Below, one piece after another: positions 1 to 11,575 of a stretch of DNA of 64,000 nt. The DNA is taken from NCBI GenBank assembly GCA_017893485.1, contig CM030362.1, positions 186,554,813-186,618,812 of the forward strand, read 5' to 3'. This DNA comes from Hemerocallis citrina. Lineage: Eukaryota > Streptophyta > Magnoliopsida > Asparagales > Asphodelaceae. The position numbers and the translations under genes are program-made. Below the pieces are notes generated by a model. The model did not search any database. It was not told the origin of the DNA and was given only the letters and a program-made list of their open reading frames with translations. Numbering within the stretch: position 1 is the first letter of the stretch; the number at the start of each line of letters is the position of its first letter.

Positions 1-57
1 TACATTATAAGCTTACACCTAATACAACCAAAGTTTATGAAGATGCACCTATGGCAT

Positions 58-1390
58 CTATACAACTCTTTCAAGTTCTCCCCCACCCCTGCCTCTCAGA
101 GGTACACTCCTACCCCTCCCTCTCACTGCATTTGTTGGTTGGACTGGCTGAGAAAGATGAACATTTTCAACTTCTGGCCACTGCACCTGTGATCCAGTGC
201 TTCCTCTCTCTCTTCCTCCTCTATGAGTTGCAGTTGTTTGAGGGATAGTGTTAGCAACACTTGCTTGAGAAGCAATTATATTGCCATCACCTGCAATTAG
301 ACATAGTAAGATAAATACATACATTCATGAGGATTTTTCTTGAGAAATACAAGGTAAGATTATTGTAATGTAGTTGAGAGTGGAGTTGAAATGAATCACC
401 CATCTGGCTATTGCATAAACTCACAAAACCTATTGCATTGAGACACAAAACTTATTGCATTGTGACATGAAACTTGAAAGGAATCACTCCTCTGGATCCA
501 TACCACCCTTTCATAAAAATGTCCAGGGATATTATTTTTGAATTCTGCTTCGGGTATCAACAAAGACACAATTTCTTGTAGACTCTTCTCTTGATCACTC
601 ATAATAGCGATACCTCCAATGTCATATCCAAAAGCTTCTTCAAGCTCTGAATAAACTATAGTAGCAATAGTGGAAATGATTCCACAACTGCAAATGCTAC
701 AATATACAAACTATTATTCCCATTCAATGCATGTGATGCAAGCAAAGTGCCTAGATAGTTGCCTCTCAGATGACACCCATCATGACCAAGGAATCGTCTA
801 CAACCTAATTTATAACCATCTACACACTGTTTGAATAATACAAACATTCTTTGGAAAGCTTTGTTATTCTCCAGTTCAATCTCTATATGGCTGCCTGGGT
901 TTCTTGCCTAAAGTCCACCCTCAAAGTATAGACAATATTATAGCTCTGCTCAATATTGTCAAACACCATATGTTTGGTTGTTTCCTTTCATCTCCATGCC
1001 TTCTTATATCCAAGTTCAAAGAACAATCCATTTACAAATTTCCCTATGTGCCATACCAATGTTTTATTTTATATCTCCTACAATTGTCTCTGTAATCCAA
1101 TTTACAGATGCTGTTCCATTTATACTTTTATTTATGCTAGTATAATTATGGGTTGGTTGAAACATTCTTACCTCATATGTGACCTTGTCTGTCATTTTAG
1201 AAGCTCGTATATACCATAGACAAGCCTCCATACCATATATTGCCACAATTGCAGTATTGACATTCCGCTTCAGCCAGTAATTAAAGTTAACATTAATGTT
1301 GAACTGCCTCAAAATCATTCTAAACTTGTCACCATCTTTGAACTTTTATACCAATGTGAAAAATAGGATCCTCTATATTTTCATCCCACA
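58..1390 (-). pseudogene. MULE (MuDR-type) transposase remnant
   Basis: This is a decayed Mutator-like transposase read right to left in several broken frames. Around 1064-1350 is the N-terminal MuDR DNA-binding region, recognisable by the Cys-Leu-Trp-x-Ile-x-Ala-Ser stretch. At 656-847 is the start of the MULE DDE domain, with the family pattern Gly-Cys...Gly-His-Asp-Gly-Cys-His-Leu and then Asn-Gly-Asn-Asn...Ala-Phe-Ala-Val-Val-Glu; the Asp is the expected first catalytic residue. At 58-324 is a Gly/Arg-rich C-terminal tail typical of plant MULEs. Stops and frameshifts separate these blocks, so no active protein can be made. Terminal inverted repeats were not found, and the left end may lie outside the window. 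Confidence 0.75.
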
Positions 1391-1949
1391 ATGGGTCTGA
1401 CTTTTGTTGTACCTCTCCATTCGCTTCATCTTAATCTTCAACCTCTTGCTTCTTCTTCATGTTCACTGTCAAATGAGTGGTATGAATTTTAATAATAACA
1501 ATAATTTGCCTCATCAACTACATCTTCTTCATTTTCCATTTGTATATCTTATTCCTCTCCCTTTTCCTCGTTATCATTGTTTTTACTATCTGCATAATCT
1601 GGGCCATCATCGTCATCATTGAGTAGTGTATCAATTGTTGTTATACCTGCCTCTTAATTATGATCCACTATTGTCTTATCCTGTTCATTTCTATTATTGT
1701 TACTACTTGAATCCAAATAAGCTATGCATGAGCCTCTGGTTGTTGTTGATTTGAATTCATGCATGCTTCAGTTGCATTAAGCTGTACTAGAGTTATTATG
1801 TCTTGATGGAAGCCAATTTGCCTCACATAAGAACTTTCATCATCACTAGATACAACAATTTCTTCAGAATGTATAGGACCACATCATAAATGATATATAG
1901 TTCTCCTTCCCTGAATTATTTCACTTGCATATATATGGAGTCCTGCTAT
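1391..1949. other. No gene seen; probable MULE 5' sequence
   Basis: AT-rich sequence with only short ORFs. It lies upstream of the MULE N-terminal domain in that element's orientation, so it is probably its 5' end or decayed flank. No terminal repeat could be fixed. Confidence 0.4.
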
Positions 1950-1957
1950 TATGAGAT
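1940..1957 (+). repeat. Left half of a MITE end interrupted by the hAT insertion
   Basis: The sequence TGCTATTATGAGAT here continues after the hAT element at 13143 (GGTGAGATTGAG..., then GATGAGCGATTTGAATCATC). The joined context matches the end of the foldback MITE family at 25770-26335 and 26370-26455. The hAT element therefore inserted into a MITE, and TATGAGAT (1950-1957 and 13143-13150) is its 8-bp target duplication. Confidence 0.75.
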
Positions 1958-2536
1958 TAGGGTTGGCATTCGGGTCGAACGGGCCGGACCGGGCCGGACC
2001 CGCCCGGGTTCGATGTTGACTTGGGCGGATTTGGGCCGGGTTGGTTGCTTAACCGGGTCGGGCCGGGTCGAAAAGTAGAAATGGCTACCCGCCCAACTCA
2101 TGAACCCTTTCGGGTCCAACCCGGGTCGGTTCGGGTCGGGTCGCGGGCTGGCTCGTTTAGATAGGATTTTTTTTTAAACCTTAAAAATAATAATAATAAT
2201 AATAATAAATAGTAAAAATCGTAATAATAATAATAAGATTGTAAGAGTGAAATTGCCAAAAAAAAATGGAAATATTATTCATATGATTTCAAGTTATACA
2301 AGTTCCACAATTTCTAATAAGAAATAAAGAATTCACAAATTTGTTTTATAAACATATTTCTTATATACAATTTCAATTTACTTCAATATTTATAATTTGA
2401 AATAACAAGCAAAGATCTAATACAATTTTTTTAACTATTTACAATTGTCTTCAAGTTGGTGGCCTTCAATTTATTGTTATTGACTTGTTGTTGTTCAGTT
2501 GTTGGTATTGCCATATTGAATTCTTCATTTTGGTTG

Positions 2537-4654
2537 CTATTGTTGTTGTTGTTGTTGTTGTTCCAGTGAGTTGCTCCTACTTGTGGACGTAGATAATGCT
2601 TTCCCTTGTATCATATCTTCAGCCTTCAGCCAGTCTTCTGTGCAAACGAGCATCTCTAATGAGTCGGGCTTCAAGCGATTCCTATAATCAGTTAGAACCC
2701 TGCCACTTGAAGAAAATGCACTTTCAGAAGCAACTGTAGAGATAGGAGGAGTTAGTAAATCTTTAACCATATATTTAAGAATACTATAAGTGTGTTCATG
2801 GTCTTTCCACCATTGTAAAATATCTAGTGAAGAAGAAGAAGACTCAGAATCTTGTTGCTTATACCAATTTAATAATTAGTCCTAAGTGTTTTGGATTGAA
2901 TTTGTGCAAGTAAATTAAATGTTTTATCATCAAATTTACTCTTACCCTTACCTTTGGAACTACCAGAAGAAGAACTAACTACTGAAGTTGTACTACTAGA
3001 AGCAAAAGATCTATCATAATAATCATACAAGTTATTTAATATAAATTCAAATTTAACTAAGAAAGAAGCGCAATCAATTTCTATTTCTATTTCTACATTT
3101 TTCCCAAGTAATGCAAAAAATATTTCAATCAAACTCTTCGTACCTTCTAATTTGATACGAGGATCCATAACAGTAGCAACACAAATCAATATAGGAGGAG
3201 GATAAAAATACTTCAAAAATTTTTTGTATGCAGGTTTTACAATATCACCAACAAAAGTATTAGTTAACATTTCGTTAAATGTTTGCATCATAGTAACTAT
3301 TGAAATAAAAATGCTACTAGAAGTAGATTCATATGATTTTGAAAATTTTAAAGTTGCGGTTTTAAAATGTTCTAAAAATTTCAACAAAGATTCGGCATAA
3401 AACCAATCGGTAGGAGTCATTTCAAAATTTGGCATATTTTTTGCGATACAAAAATTATTTACAACTGCTTTATATTCAGTAACAACATGTGGTAAATCAA
3501 AAGTAGAGTTCTATTGGTGTTTAACATCCTTTGGAAATCTTCTAAGAGGTACATTTGAAATCCTACACCAATTTTTCCATTCTTGAAATACGCTAGGACT
3601 TAATGCAATAAAATGTACACAATTTCTAATTTTAAGTATATATGGTTCGGCTATTTTTAATGCATCTTGAACACATAAATTTAAAATATAACATGCACAT
3701 TTAATATGAAAAATATTATCAGGTGGAGGGTTTAATGTGGATTTTAAAGTAGTAATTGCTGCATTGTTGTTAGATGCATTATCAAAACTAATACACATAA
3801 TTTTATCGCGAATATGAAAAACATCACAAATTTCTAAAATACGGTTTGCTATTTCACGCCACTATGGGGATAGGACAACGCGGCAAGTGATATGATTATT
3901 TTTTGAAGAATCCAATCATTGTCGATCCAATGACAGGTTATTCCCATCATTGGAATATTATTGACACTCGTCCAACAATCCAAAGTTAAACTAATACTAC
4001 AAGTTAAACTCCATAAAATTACAATCAAAGCGTCCTTCATTTCATTGTACACTTTAAAACAATCCGATTTGCAAGTATTTCTCGGGATTCTTCTAAAATG
4101 AGGGTTTAATGCCATTTGATTAAAATTTTCCAAGTCCCTACTCTCGGGATAGGAAAATGGTAAGTCTTCCTTTATTACTAATCGGGTCATTTCCCGACGA
4201 ACAAGATAAGGATCATAAGGGTGGCTATCAACTAGATCGGTCCTAGGGATGATTTTTTATTGGCCGGGTAGGTCAACAAGAAGGTCTTTATGGTTATGTT
4301 GGATGTGTCTACTAATTGTACCGGTGCCATCACCCCTCTTAAATTTGTATGCTTGAGAACATGTTTTACAAACTTTCAAACCTATACCCGGATTTTCTTC
4401 GTCCGGAAAAAATTCGTAAAATTTATGCCAATCACTACTTTCCTCTCTACTTTTCCTACCACTACGGGGTTGTGTTGTTTCGGTTGGTTGTTATTGTTGT
4501 TCTTCTTCTTCTAATTGTATGTCTCCTACAACCTCATCGTGTGTACCCCATTGTTGGGTAGGAGGATCACGGTACTCTTCGGCGGGCTCACTAATTGGGA
4601 CAATTGGAAGTGCCAGTGGAATCTTGCCCACTTTGGCTACGACCGCTACAGCGT
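2537..4654 (-). pseudogene. hAT transposase (BED finger, RNase-H-like core, hATC domain), disrupted
   Basis: Read right to left: an acidic Glu/Gln-rich segment (4491-4654), a BED zinc finger at about 4270-4385 (Cys-Lys-Thr-Cys...His-Ile-Gln-His-Asn-His), the catalytic-core region at 3849-4190 and 3511-3798 (Leu-Asp-Cys-Trp-Thr-Ser; Phe-Asp-Asn-Ala-Ser-Asn-Asn), a middle domain at 2869-3435, and the hAT dimerisation domain at 2537-2770 (Ser-Glu-Ser-Ala-Phe-Ser-Ser-Ser-Gly-Arg-Val). All main parts of a hAT transposase are present in order. Several in-frame stops and frame changes, including a TAA between the acidic segment and the BED finger, break it. The upstream coding end is cut by the LTR retrotransposon at 4655. 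It is dead. Confidence 0.9.
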
Positions 4655-5314
4655 TGTTGCCGCTAAATTCGGTGTGGGGGCAAGCAGATGAATTTGTGAG
4701 TTCGTAGAAAACCTGAATAGCAAACACCTAACCTGTTCCGCCGGAGCTTGACCGTTGACTCCCGCCGTCCACCTGCAAGGAAGTGCGAGACACCGGGGTT
4801 GATCCCGGCGACGCACCCTCCGACGCTCAAGTCAGTAACCAGAAATAATTATGAAAGAGCGTTTAACTAGAGAAAGATTGATTACCTCTTAATGGAGATG
4901 GGTGAGGGGTATTTATAGGCGTCTTAGGGACTGGTTTTAGGAATGTAATCCCCGTGATTAGATAAGGAATATTCCTCGTAATCAGATAAGGCATGCAATC
5001 TGATAAGGTATATTCCCTATAATCAGTTAAGGAATTTAATCCCTAATCCCCAGTGAAAAGATAGATGTGAATCATGGCCGTTGATTTAGATCTAATCAGG
5101 GACCTTGATTGTATCTTGTCGGATCGGGTTGGTAGCGGGTTGAAACCCGTACCCAGCTGAGGTGGATCCGTTGGCGGGTTATTGGATCTGTGAGAAGGAG
5201 ACCCAGTACCCGCTTCGGACCCATTTGCATGTGAAATTACTGTTTTACCCCTGAGCTTTAAGATTCGAGTCCGATGTGAACGGTCCCGATTTAATCCTAT
5301 TTTTAGCCATATCA
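4655..5314 (-). repeat. 3' LTR of the gag-only element
   Basis: 660 bp, TG...CA ends. It is identical to the right LTR except for four substitutions that I could count by eye. A TATA-box-like CTATAAATA is readable on the - strand near 4910-4918. Confidence 0.95.
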
Positions 5315-5330
5315 CGAGCCCCCCACTCCT
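5315..5330 (-). other. Polypurine tract of the gag-only element
   Basis: Read on the - strand this is AGGAGTGGGGGGCTCG directly before the 3' LTR, the expected place and composition for the plus-strand primer. Confidence 0.75.
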
Positions 5331-6977
5331 AAAGACTGAGTGTGATCAGCCTTTGAGGAGTAGTTTTACTGTTTCAATGGCGTACGGGATTTTATCGGTG
5401 TTCTCAAGGGAGTTTGGAATCTTGCTCGGGGTGTAACAGTGTTATTATGGGCTTGTAAAATGCCCAAAAATATTCTCAGAATTTTCTGGATTTTTGGTGA
5501 TTTTTCCAGATTTTTCTAAATTTTTTCTCATTTTTTTGAATTTTTTATTCATTTTCCGAATTAAATAATTAATTATCTAAAATTATAATTATTTTTTCAG
5601 AATTTAAAAATAATTTTTTCTGAATTAATAATTATTTTTAGAATTTTTAATTAATTTTTTCGATTTTTAAATATTTTTTTCGGATTTTTTAAATAAAAAA
5701 ACAATTAAATAAATAAATAAATAATTTAAATATTACCTAGACACGTGGCAGATTTCTGACCGTTCATCATGACCAGATGAGCACGCATCGTGAGGCAGAT
5801 CGCGATCGGACACGTGGCGCGTTTCTGAGCGTCGATCGTGTCGCGACGCGAATTTTGAGACGATCGGACGGATCGTGTTGGTCGGTCCCTTTTTTTCTTC
5901 ATTTACAGCCTCGGTGCTTCAGCACTTCGGTTCGGTGCTTCGGCGAAGGCACCCCGGATCACTGAGATGATGCCTTTTTTTTTTTTTCTCGCGCTGCTGC
6001 TTCTCTTCTTCTGTTCTTCTTCGACTCCTTCGTCGCCTCTTCTTCTTCTTCGATGTCTGTGAAGAGTAAAGCTCGCGGAGCTCGTGGAGGGAAGCTCGAC
6101 GTCGGCGCTCATTGAAGGGCTCGACGTCGGTGCGCTTTGCAGTCGAGGAGGAGCTCGAGCTTCGGCGAGGAGAAGAGCTCGACGTAGCTTGGGGTCGAAG
6201 GAGCTCAACGTTGGGTTTGAAGCTTCAGTCGAAATGAGCTCGGGGACAATGGGAGCTTTCTTCTCTCATTTGGACTCCAGTGCCACGAATTCTCGGATCG
6301 AGGAGGCAAGGAGCGAGTCTGAGCTCGACGATGGGTTTTGGAGCTCGATGACGGAAGGAGTTCGGGGAGAGTGAACGGTGGCGTCGAGCTCGGAGGTTTG
6401 CGAAGTGGAGCTCGACGCTTCGGCGAGGAGAAGAGCTCAATGAGCGGAGCTCGACGATGGGTTCGACGAGAGGAGGTTGATGGCGACCGCGAGTGGGCTC
6501 GACGAAGGGGACTTCGGCTGTCGTGGGGAGCTCCGATGGTGAGCTCGGCATGGTAGAGGAGCTCGGCGAAGTGGGGAGGCGCTTCGACGGAGGTGAGTTC
6601 GGCAGCGAACTTTTGATGAAGAGGAGCTCGTTTGCCGCGGAGTTGTGGGCTCGGTGATGGAGCTCGGAGCGGCGGAGAGCTCGGCACTTGGAGTTGGATC
6701 TTGGAGGTGAGAGCTCGGCAGTTGAAGACGGTGAGCTCGGAGCGGCGGAGAGCTCGGCACTTGGAGTTGGAGCTTGGAGGTGAGAGCTCGGCAGTTGAAG
6801 ACGGTGAGCTTGGGGAGCTCGAGTTTAGGTGAGGAGAGCCGAGGTTGAAGAAGGGGGTCAGTTCTCGGTTTTGTTTTGGCGGGAGATTGGGAAGAAGAGG
6901 AGTGGAGTTCGGGTCGTGGGTTGATGGGTTCGGATCCCCTAACGGGCCGAACCCGGCCCCACGTGCTTTTTTTTTTT

Positions 6978-7038
<61 letters not shown>

Positions 7039-8825
7039 TGTTCGGAAAATCTGAGCTCCTCGGATCTGCTTCTTGTTCGGCCAATCCGAGCACGGATTTT
7101 GAGGAGATTTTTTGCCACTTTGCGGTTCGGTAGTTCGGTAGCTCGGATTTGAGATCCGAGCTACGTGGTTCAATCTGGACGGTTGATCACGATCGTGGCG
7201 CGAATCACGAGACAAGAGGCACGAGTTTCGAGAAAACGTTATCTTGTCGTTTTGTGGTGACGTGGCGAGATCTGAGCCGTTCATCATGTTTTAGCACGAA
7301 TTTTGAGACGATCCGACGGTGAGATGGGTTCGGTCGAATTTTTCCCCATATACAGCGTCGGCAATTCGGCACCTCGGTTCGGCGCTTCGGCGAAGGCACC
7401 CCGGCTCGGCCATACGGCTCGGCTGTACCTCCAAAGATGCCACGTGGCATGCCACGTGGCTTTGCTGCTTCTTTCTCCTGTCTTCTTCTTTTTCTTCGCT
7501 TCTCCTTCGACTCTCTCTCCCTCCTCGTTTCTTTCTCCACCGAACTTGCCCCACGCCCTCCTTCTTCTTTGTTTCTTTTTCGCCTCTCCCCGCTTTTCCT
7601 TCATCTTCGTCTTGAAGGAAGCGCCGACGAAGGAGCTCGGAGCTCGACGGCGAAGCTTGGAGAGGTGAAGGGTTCGGCTCGGCGACGGAGAGAGTTCGGC
7701 GAGAGTGGGAGCTCGGAGTCGGCATTGCCCGGAGTGGAGGTGGCGAAGCACGAAGCCCGGCCGAGGAGTTGGGTTCTCTCCTCTGCCTTGTTCTTCCGCA
7801 CAGTGGAGAAGAGGAGATGTGTTGGGGGAGAAGGAGAATAATGAAGGAGCTAAGATGGGTATGGGTCGGACCGTTTGTATCGGATCCGACCCCGACCGTT
7901 AGCCTCTTTTTCTTTCTTCCTCTTCATCTGCTTGCTTTATTCGGCGAATCCGAGCACGGATTTTGAGGCACATTTTCACCGCTCCGCAGGTTGGTAGATT
8001 GGCAGATCCCGGCTACGCAGCTCGATCCGGACGGTTGATCACGATCGTAGCGCGAATCACGAGACAAGAGGCACGAGTTTCGAGAAAACGTTATCTTGTC
8101 ATTTTGCGGTGACGTGGTGCGATCTGATCCGTCCATCACGCTTGAGTGTGAATTCTGAGATGATCCAACGGTGAGATCGCCTCGGGACGATTTTTTGCCA
8201 TATACGAGGGTCGGTACCCGGGCACCTCGGCTCGGAGGGTCAGTACTGTTGGCCGAGGTGCTGAGTTGTCTGTTTTGAAGGAAGTGTTCCTTGAAGACTC
8301 GGTTGAGCTGTTCGGTAGCTCGAGCGTGAGGAGAAGCTTATTGAGTTGATGAAGGGGATAGGTCGATGAAGCTCTGCTCCTCGGCTCGGAAGGATGGGTC
8401 AGCATATGGGAGAGGTGAGGAGCTCTGAAGTTGTCTCTATTCTGTTTGGTTTTGGAGATTTTTGAAGAGGAGCTCCGCTTTGGAGGCGAGCGGAGTGAAG
8501 AGCTTGGCCTTGAGAAGAAAGAGGAAGGGGAGGAGAGGCATTCGGGTTCTCTCCCCTGCCTCGTTCCTTCGCACAGTGAAGAAGCAGAAGTGTTGGGTAC
8601 CTTTGGCGGGAAGACTGAAGAAGGAGAAAAATGAAGGAGCTAAGAAGGGTATGGGTCGGACCGAGGGTATTGGATCCGACCCTGACCCGTTAGCCTCTTT
8701 TTCTTCGTGCTCTTCATCTGCTTAGCTGCTCGGTAGATGCATCTTGTTCGGCAGATCCGAGCACGGATTTTGGGGCACATTTTCCGCCACTTTGCTTCTC
8801 GGTAGATGGGTAACTCAGCTCGGAT
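5331..8825. other. Long non-coding 3' region of the gag-only element
   Basis: From 5331 to 5750 the sequence is AT-rich (TTTTT and AATTATT runs). From 5750 on it is GC-rich and built of GAGCTCG-like words. Several ORFs over 100 codons are present, but they are low in complexity and overlap on both strands. A block near 7160-7330 (CGATCACGATCGTGGCG, then GAGACAAGAGGCACGAG and onward) recurs near 8010-8180 with few changes, so the region grew by internal duplication. No pol domain was recognised. Confidence 0.7.
6983..7034. repeat. (TC)n microsatellite
   Basis: A pure TC repeat of about 26 units inside the non-coding part of the gag-only element. It produces artefactual Arg-Glu and Ser-Leu ORFs on the two strands. 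Confidence 0.95.
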
Positions 8826-9475
8826 GGTCGTGGGGGCAGTTCGGAATGGCTATCTTCCTCCGGCCCATTTAAGGATGAGCCGGTGAAGTAAAGTCGAGCC
8901 ATAGGACCCCGACCATCGTGAGGTTAGTTTGAGGGATGCAGAAGCAGTTTCGAATGGCGAGCTACTTCTAGTCCGCTTAGGAGCGAACTTGCGAAGTCGA
9001 ATCGAGCCAAGTGTTGGACTCCGATCCATTCAACGGCTGCAGGAGCAATTTCGAACGGCGATCTACTCCTGGCTCGTCTGAGGACGAGCCGGGGAAGAAG
9101 AGTCGAGCCGAGTGCTGGACTCCGAACCATTGTGAGGTTGTTTGAGGGATGCAGGAGCAGTTTCGAATGGCGAGCTACTTCTAGTCCGCTTAGGAGCGAA
9201 CTTGCGAAGTAGAATCGAGCCAAGTGTTGGACTCCTATCCATTCAACGGCTGCAGGAGCAATTTCGAACGGCGATCCACTCCTGGCTCGTCTGAGGACGA
9301 GCCGAGGAAGAAGAGTCGGGCCGAGTGCTGGACTCCGAACCATTGTGAGGTTATTCAACGGCTGTGGGAGCAATTCCGAATGGCGAACCACTTCTAACCC
9401 GCTTAAGAGCGAGTTATTCGAAGCAGAATCGAACCAAGTGTTGGACTCCGGAGCCATCGTTAGAGTTTAGTGAGT
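8826..9475. repeat. Tandem repeat of about 106 bp (213-bp dimer)
   Basis: About six copies of a 106-bp unit in two alternating versions. The same phrase (GAGGGATGCA followed by AGCAGTTTCGAATGGCGAGC) starts at 8931 and 9144, a 213-bp higher-order period. Each unit contains a GGACTCCGA word and a paired GCTCGTC/GACGAGC arm that could fold into a hairpin. Because 213 is divisible by three, one - strand frame (8924-9457) stays open across the array with a repeated 71-residue pattern. Whether it is translated is unknown. Confidence 0.85.
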
Positions 9476-9748
9476 TGCGGGAGGAGCCATGTAGAAGAAG
9501 CTGGACTCCGAACCCAGAGAGATAGAGGAGCAAGAGCAATAATTTTCAATGAAAAGATAAGTTTTATTGAAATAAACTAAGTGGCTGCTCCAATAGGGCG
9601 AGCCATTATTACATGCTGTTGGCCGAGTTACAAGCATCGGCCTTATTGAAAATTAAAATCCTACTTCTACAATAAGGTGAGGACCTCTTGGGAGGAGCTG
9701 AGTCTTGAAGCTCGGCGGGCCTTTCTGTTCGTTTGGAAGAGGTGGTGA
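9476..9748. other. Spacer between the tandem array and the gag stop
   Basis: Non-coding sequence following gag in the direction of transcription. It is under 300 bp and shows no motif beyond an AT-rich segment at 9540-9580. Confidence 0.5.
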
Positions 9749-11503
9749 TCAGGTGAGGGGCTCGGCCCCCTCTTTTTGGACGAACTGGATCAGGTGCCCC
9801 CGCTGTATGAGTTCTTCGATCTCCTCCTTGAGAGCCCGACAATCATCCGTGTCGTGGCCGTGGTCCCTGTGAAAGCGGCACCACTTATCCTTATTCCTCT
9901 TCTTGCCATGTGTATTCATTCTCGGGGGAGCGCGGAGTAGCCCTTCGTTGTCCACCTCCATAAGGACTTCTGATATGTTGGCAATGAGGGGGGTGAACTT
10001 CTCAAACCGAGGAGTCGGGCGACGCTGTCCATTGCTGTCCTTCTGGGATTTTTGGGAGCCCTCATCTTCTTCGGTCAGCTTTCGTTTCGTCCCTGAGACA
10101 GACCCTCCGAAGCTTGGAGGGTAGGCGGCCTCTTCGGCACGAATGTACTTGTCACACCTGAGAAGGAGGTCGGCAAAGTTCTGTGGAGGCTTCTTAGCAA
10201 GAGAGGAGCGGAGGCTGGAATTGAAGACGTTGGATTGGAAGGCGGCTGTTGCGACGGATTGGTCGAGGGAGGCTATGGTCCTGGCTTCAGCTGTGAACCT
10301 CTTCACATAGTCTCTTAACTTCTCACCTTTCTCTTGTCTAAGCTGGAGGAGTGAAATGCTGGTCTTCTCCGTGCGCCTGCTACTCACGAAGTGGGTGATG
10401 AAGAGTGTCTCGAACTGCTCGAAGGAGAATATGGAAGACGGTGCGAGGCGGGAGTACCACTCTCGAGCTGGGCCCTTCAGTGTCGCGGGGAAGGTTTTGC
10501 AGAGGAGGGCATCGGCAGCTTGATGGAGGAGCATCAAAGTCTTAAAGCTTTCGATGTGATCGACTGGATCGGTCTCCCCGGTGTAAGTCTCAAATTGGGG
10601 AGGTTTGAAGCCGAACGGGACAGGTGCATCCACTATGGTTCGGGAGAAAGGGGGTTGGCTAGGACGTAGGGTCCTCCCCCTAAGCTCCTCTTCTCGGTTT
10701 ATCATACCCAGGCACCTTTCTACTTCATGAAGACGGCGGTACATGGCGTCATCCCTCCGACGGTGATCTGCCGAGCCTCGAGACTCATCTTCGTACGAAG
10801 GAGAACGAGGGCTGCGGCGATGGTAGCTTCGGGAGCGACGAGGACTTGGGGTACGCCGGGAGTTAGTAGGAGCAGGACGAGGGGAGGGGAACCGTCGGCG
10901 AGGGCTTCGGACCGGGGGAGGAGATGGAGCCTTGGGTGCGTTGGTGAGAGCTTGTAGGATGGTCGCTTGGAACTGCTGGAACTCGGCACGGGTGATTGGT
11001 GCCTCCTCGTTCTTAGGCTGTTGCCGACCCACGGGGGAGCGTGGCCTTCTTCTGCGATGCTCGGGGGATTCCCTTCGCCCCCTACGGTTAGGAGACCTTC
11101 TGTAATCCTGGTGACGGGGAGATCGTTCACCCGGACGATAGTGGCGGGAGGTTCCCTCTCGGGCCCGTTTTTCGTCTAGACGGTGACGAAGATCCACGTC
11201 CTTCTTCTGCCGACTCTGAGGATTGTGTGATGCCATGGAATCCGTAGAGGCATTGTGTATGGAGGTGCGGTCTTGGTGGAGAGGTTGCTTTCCGCGGGAG
11301 CCCCCCGCACCAGCATTCTGAGGTCCGGTCGGACCCTTGGGGGGTTGCTGATTCTGAAGGGGCTGATCTTGCTGAAGGGGGTCTTTCGTCTGAAGCGGAG
11401 GTCGTTCCTGCTGCAGAACGGGTTGGTCAGGGACTGGCTCCTGCTGATCGGCGGGATTGGGCCCACGGTTGGACCCCCTAGATTTGGCTTTTCTCGGAGG
11501 CAT
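9749..11503 (-). CDS. Gag polyprotein of an LTR retrotransposon (584 aa)
   Basis: This is an uninterrupted 584-codon ORF starting about 70 bp inside the 5' LTR. Residues 1 to about 270 are rich in Pro, Gln, Arg and Ser, including RS-like stretches. About residues 285-430 form a plant Retrotrans_gag domain (Pro-Gln-Phe-Glu-x-Tyr-x-Gly-x-x-Asp-Pro; Ala-Arg-Glu-Trp-Tyr; Tyr-Val-Lys-Arg-Phe). Near residue 542 is the finger-like motif CRFHRDHGHDTDDC used by many plant Ty3 elements. Gag packages the RNA in cytoplasmic particles. No protease or polymerase follows, so mobility would need enzymes from a related autonomous element. The start chosen is the first Met after the primer site and is followed by a basic MPPRKAKSRG segment. 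Being open for 584 codons agrees with the near-identical LTRs. Confidence 0.9.
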   Translation of the reverse strand: MPPRKAKSRGSNRGPNPADQQEPVPDQPVLQQERPPLQTKDPLQQDQPLQNQQPPKGPTGPQNAGAGGSRGKQPLHQDRTSIHNASTDSMASHNPQSRQKKDVDLRHRLDEKRAREGTSRHYRPGERSPRHQDYRRSPNRRGRRESPEHRRRRPRSPVGRQQPKNEEAPITRAEFQQFQATILQALTNAPKAPSPPPVRSPRRRFPSPRPAPTNSRRTPSPRRSRSYHRRSPRSPSYEDESRGSADHRRRDDAMYRRLHEVERCLGMINREEELRGRTLRPSQPPFSRTIVDAPVPFGFKPPQFETYTGETDPVDHIESFKTLMLLHQAADALLCKTFPATLKGPAREWYSRLAPSSIFSFEQFETLFITHFVSSRRTEKTSISLLQLRQEKGEKLRDYVKRFTAEARTIASLDQSVATAAFQSNVFNSSLRSSLAKKPPQNFADLLLRCDKYIRAEEAAYPPSFGGSVSGTKRKLTEEDEGSQKSQKDSNGQRRPTPRFEKFTPLIANISEVLMEVDNEGLLRAPPRMNTHGKKRNKDKWCRFHRDHGHDTDDCRALKEEIEELIQRGHLIQFVQKEGAEPLT

Positions 11504-11554
11504 GGCTGGAGAAGATCTAGTCGACGGAAAGAGGAGGGGCTGCTATTCGTATGT

Positions 11555-11572
11555 TTCCCACAGGCGGCGCCA
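11555..11572 (-). other. Primer-binding site
   Basis: On the - strand the 5' LTR is followed by GAT and then TGGCGCCGCCTGTGGG. TGGCGCC is the start seen in many Tat/Athila-like plant elements. The exact tRNA was not assigned. Confidence 0.7.
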
Positions 11573-11575
11573 ATC

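Noticed and set aside
4491..4727. Apparent - strand ORF crossing 4655
   Set aside because: It is a chimera of LTR sequence and hAT transposase, created by the insertion.
6205..7287. 360-codon - strand ORF and overlapping 218-codon ORF
   Set aside because: It reads through the (TC)n microsatellite and low-complexity GAGCTCG sequence in the non-coding half of the gag-only element. Long ORFs occur on both strands, as expected from composition. No domain.
8826..9475. CRISPR-like or satellite array
   Set aside because: The units are contiguous without unique spacers, lie inside a plant retrotransposon, and number only about six.
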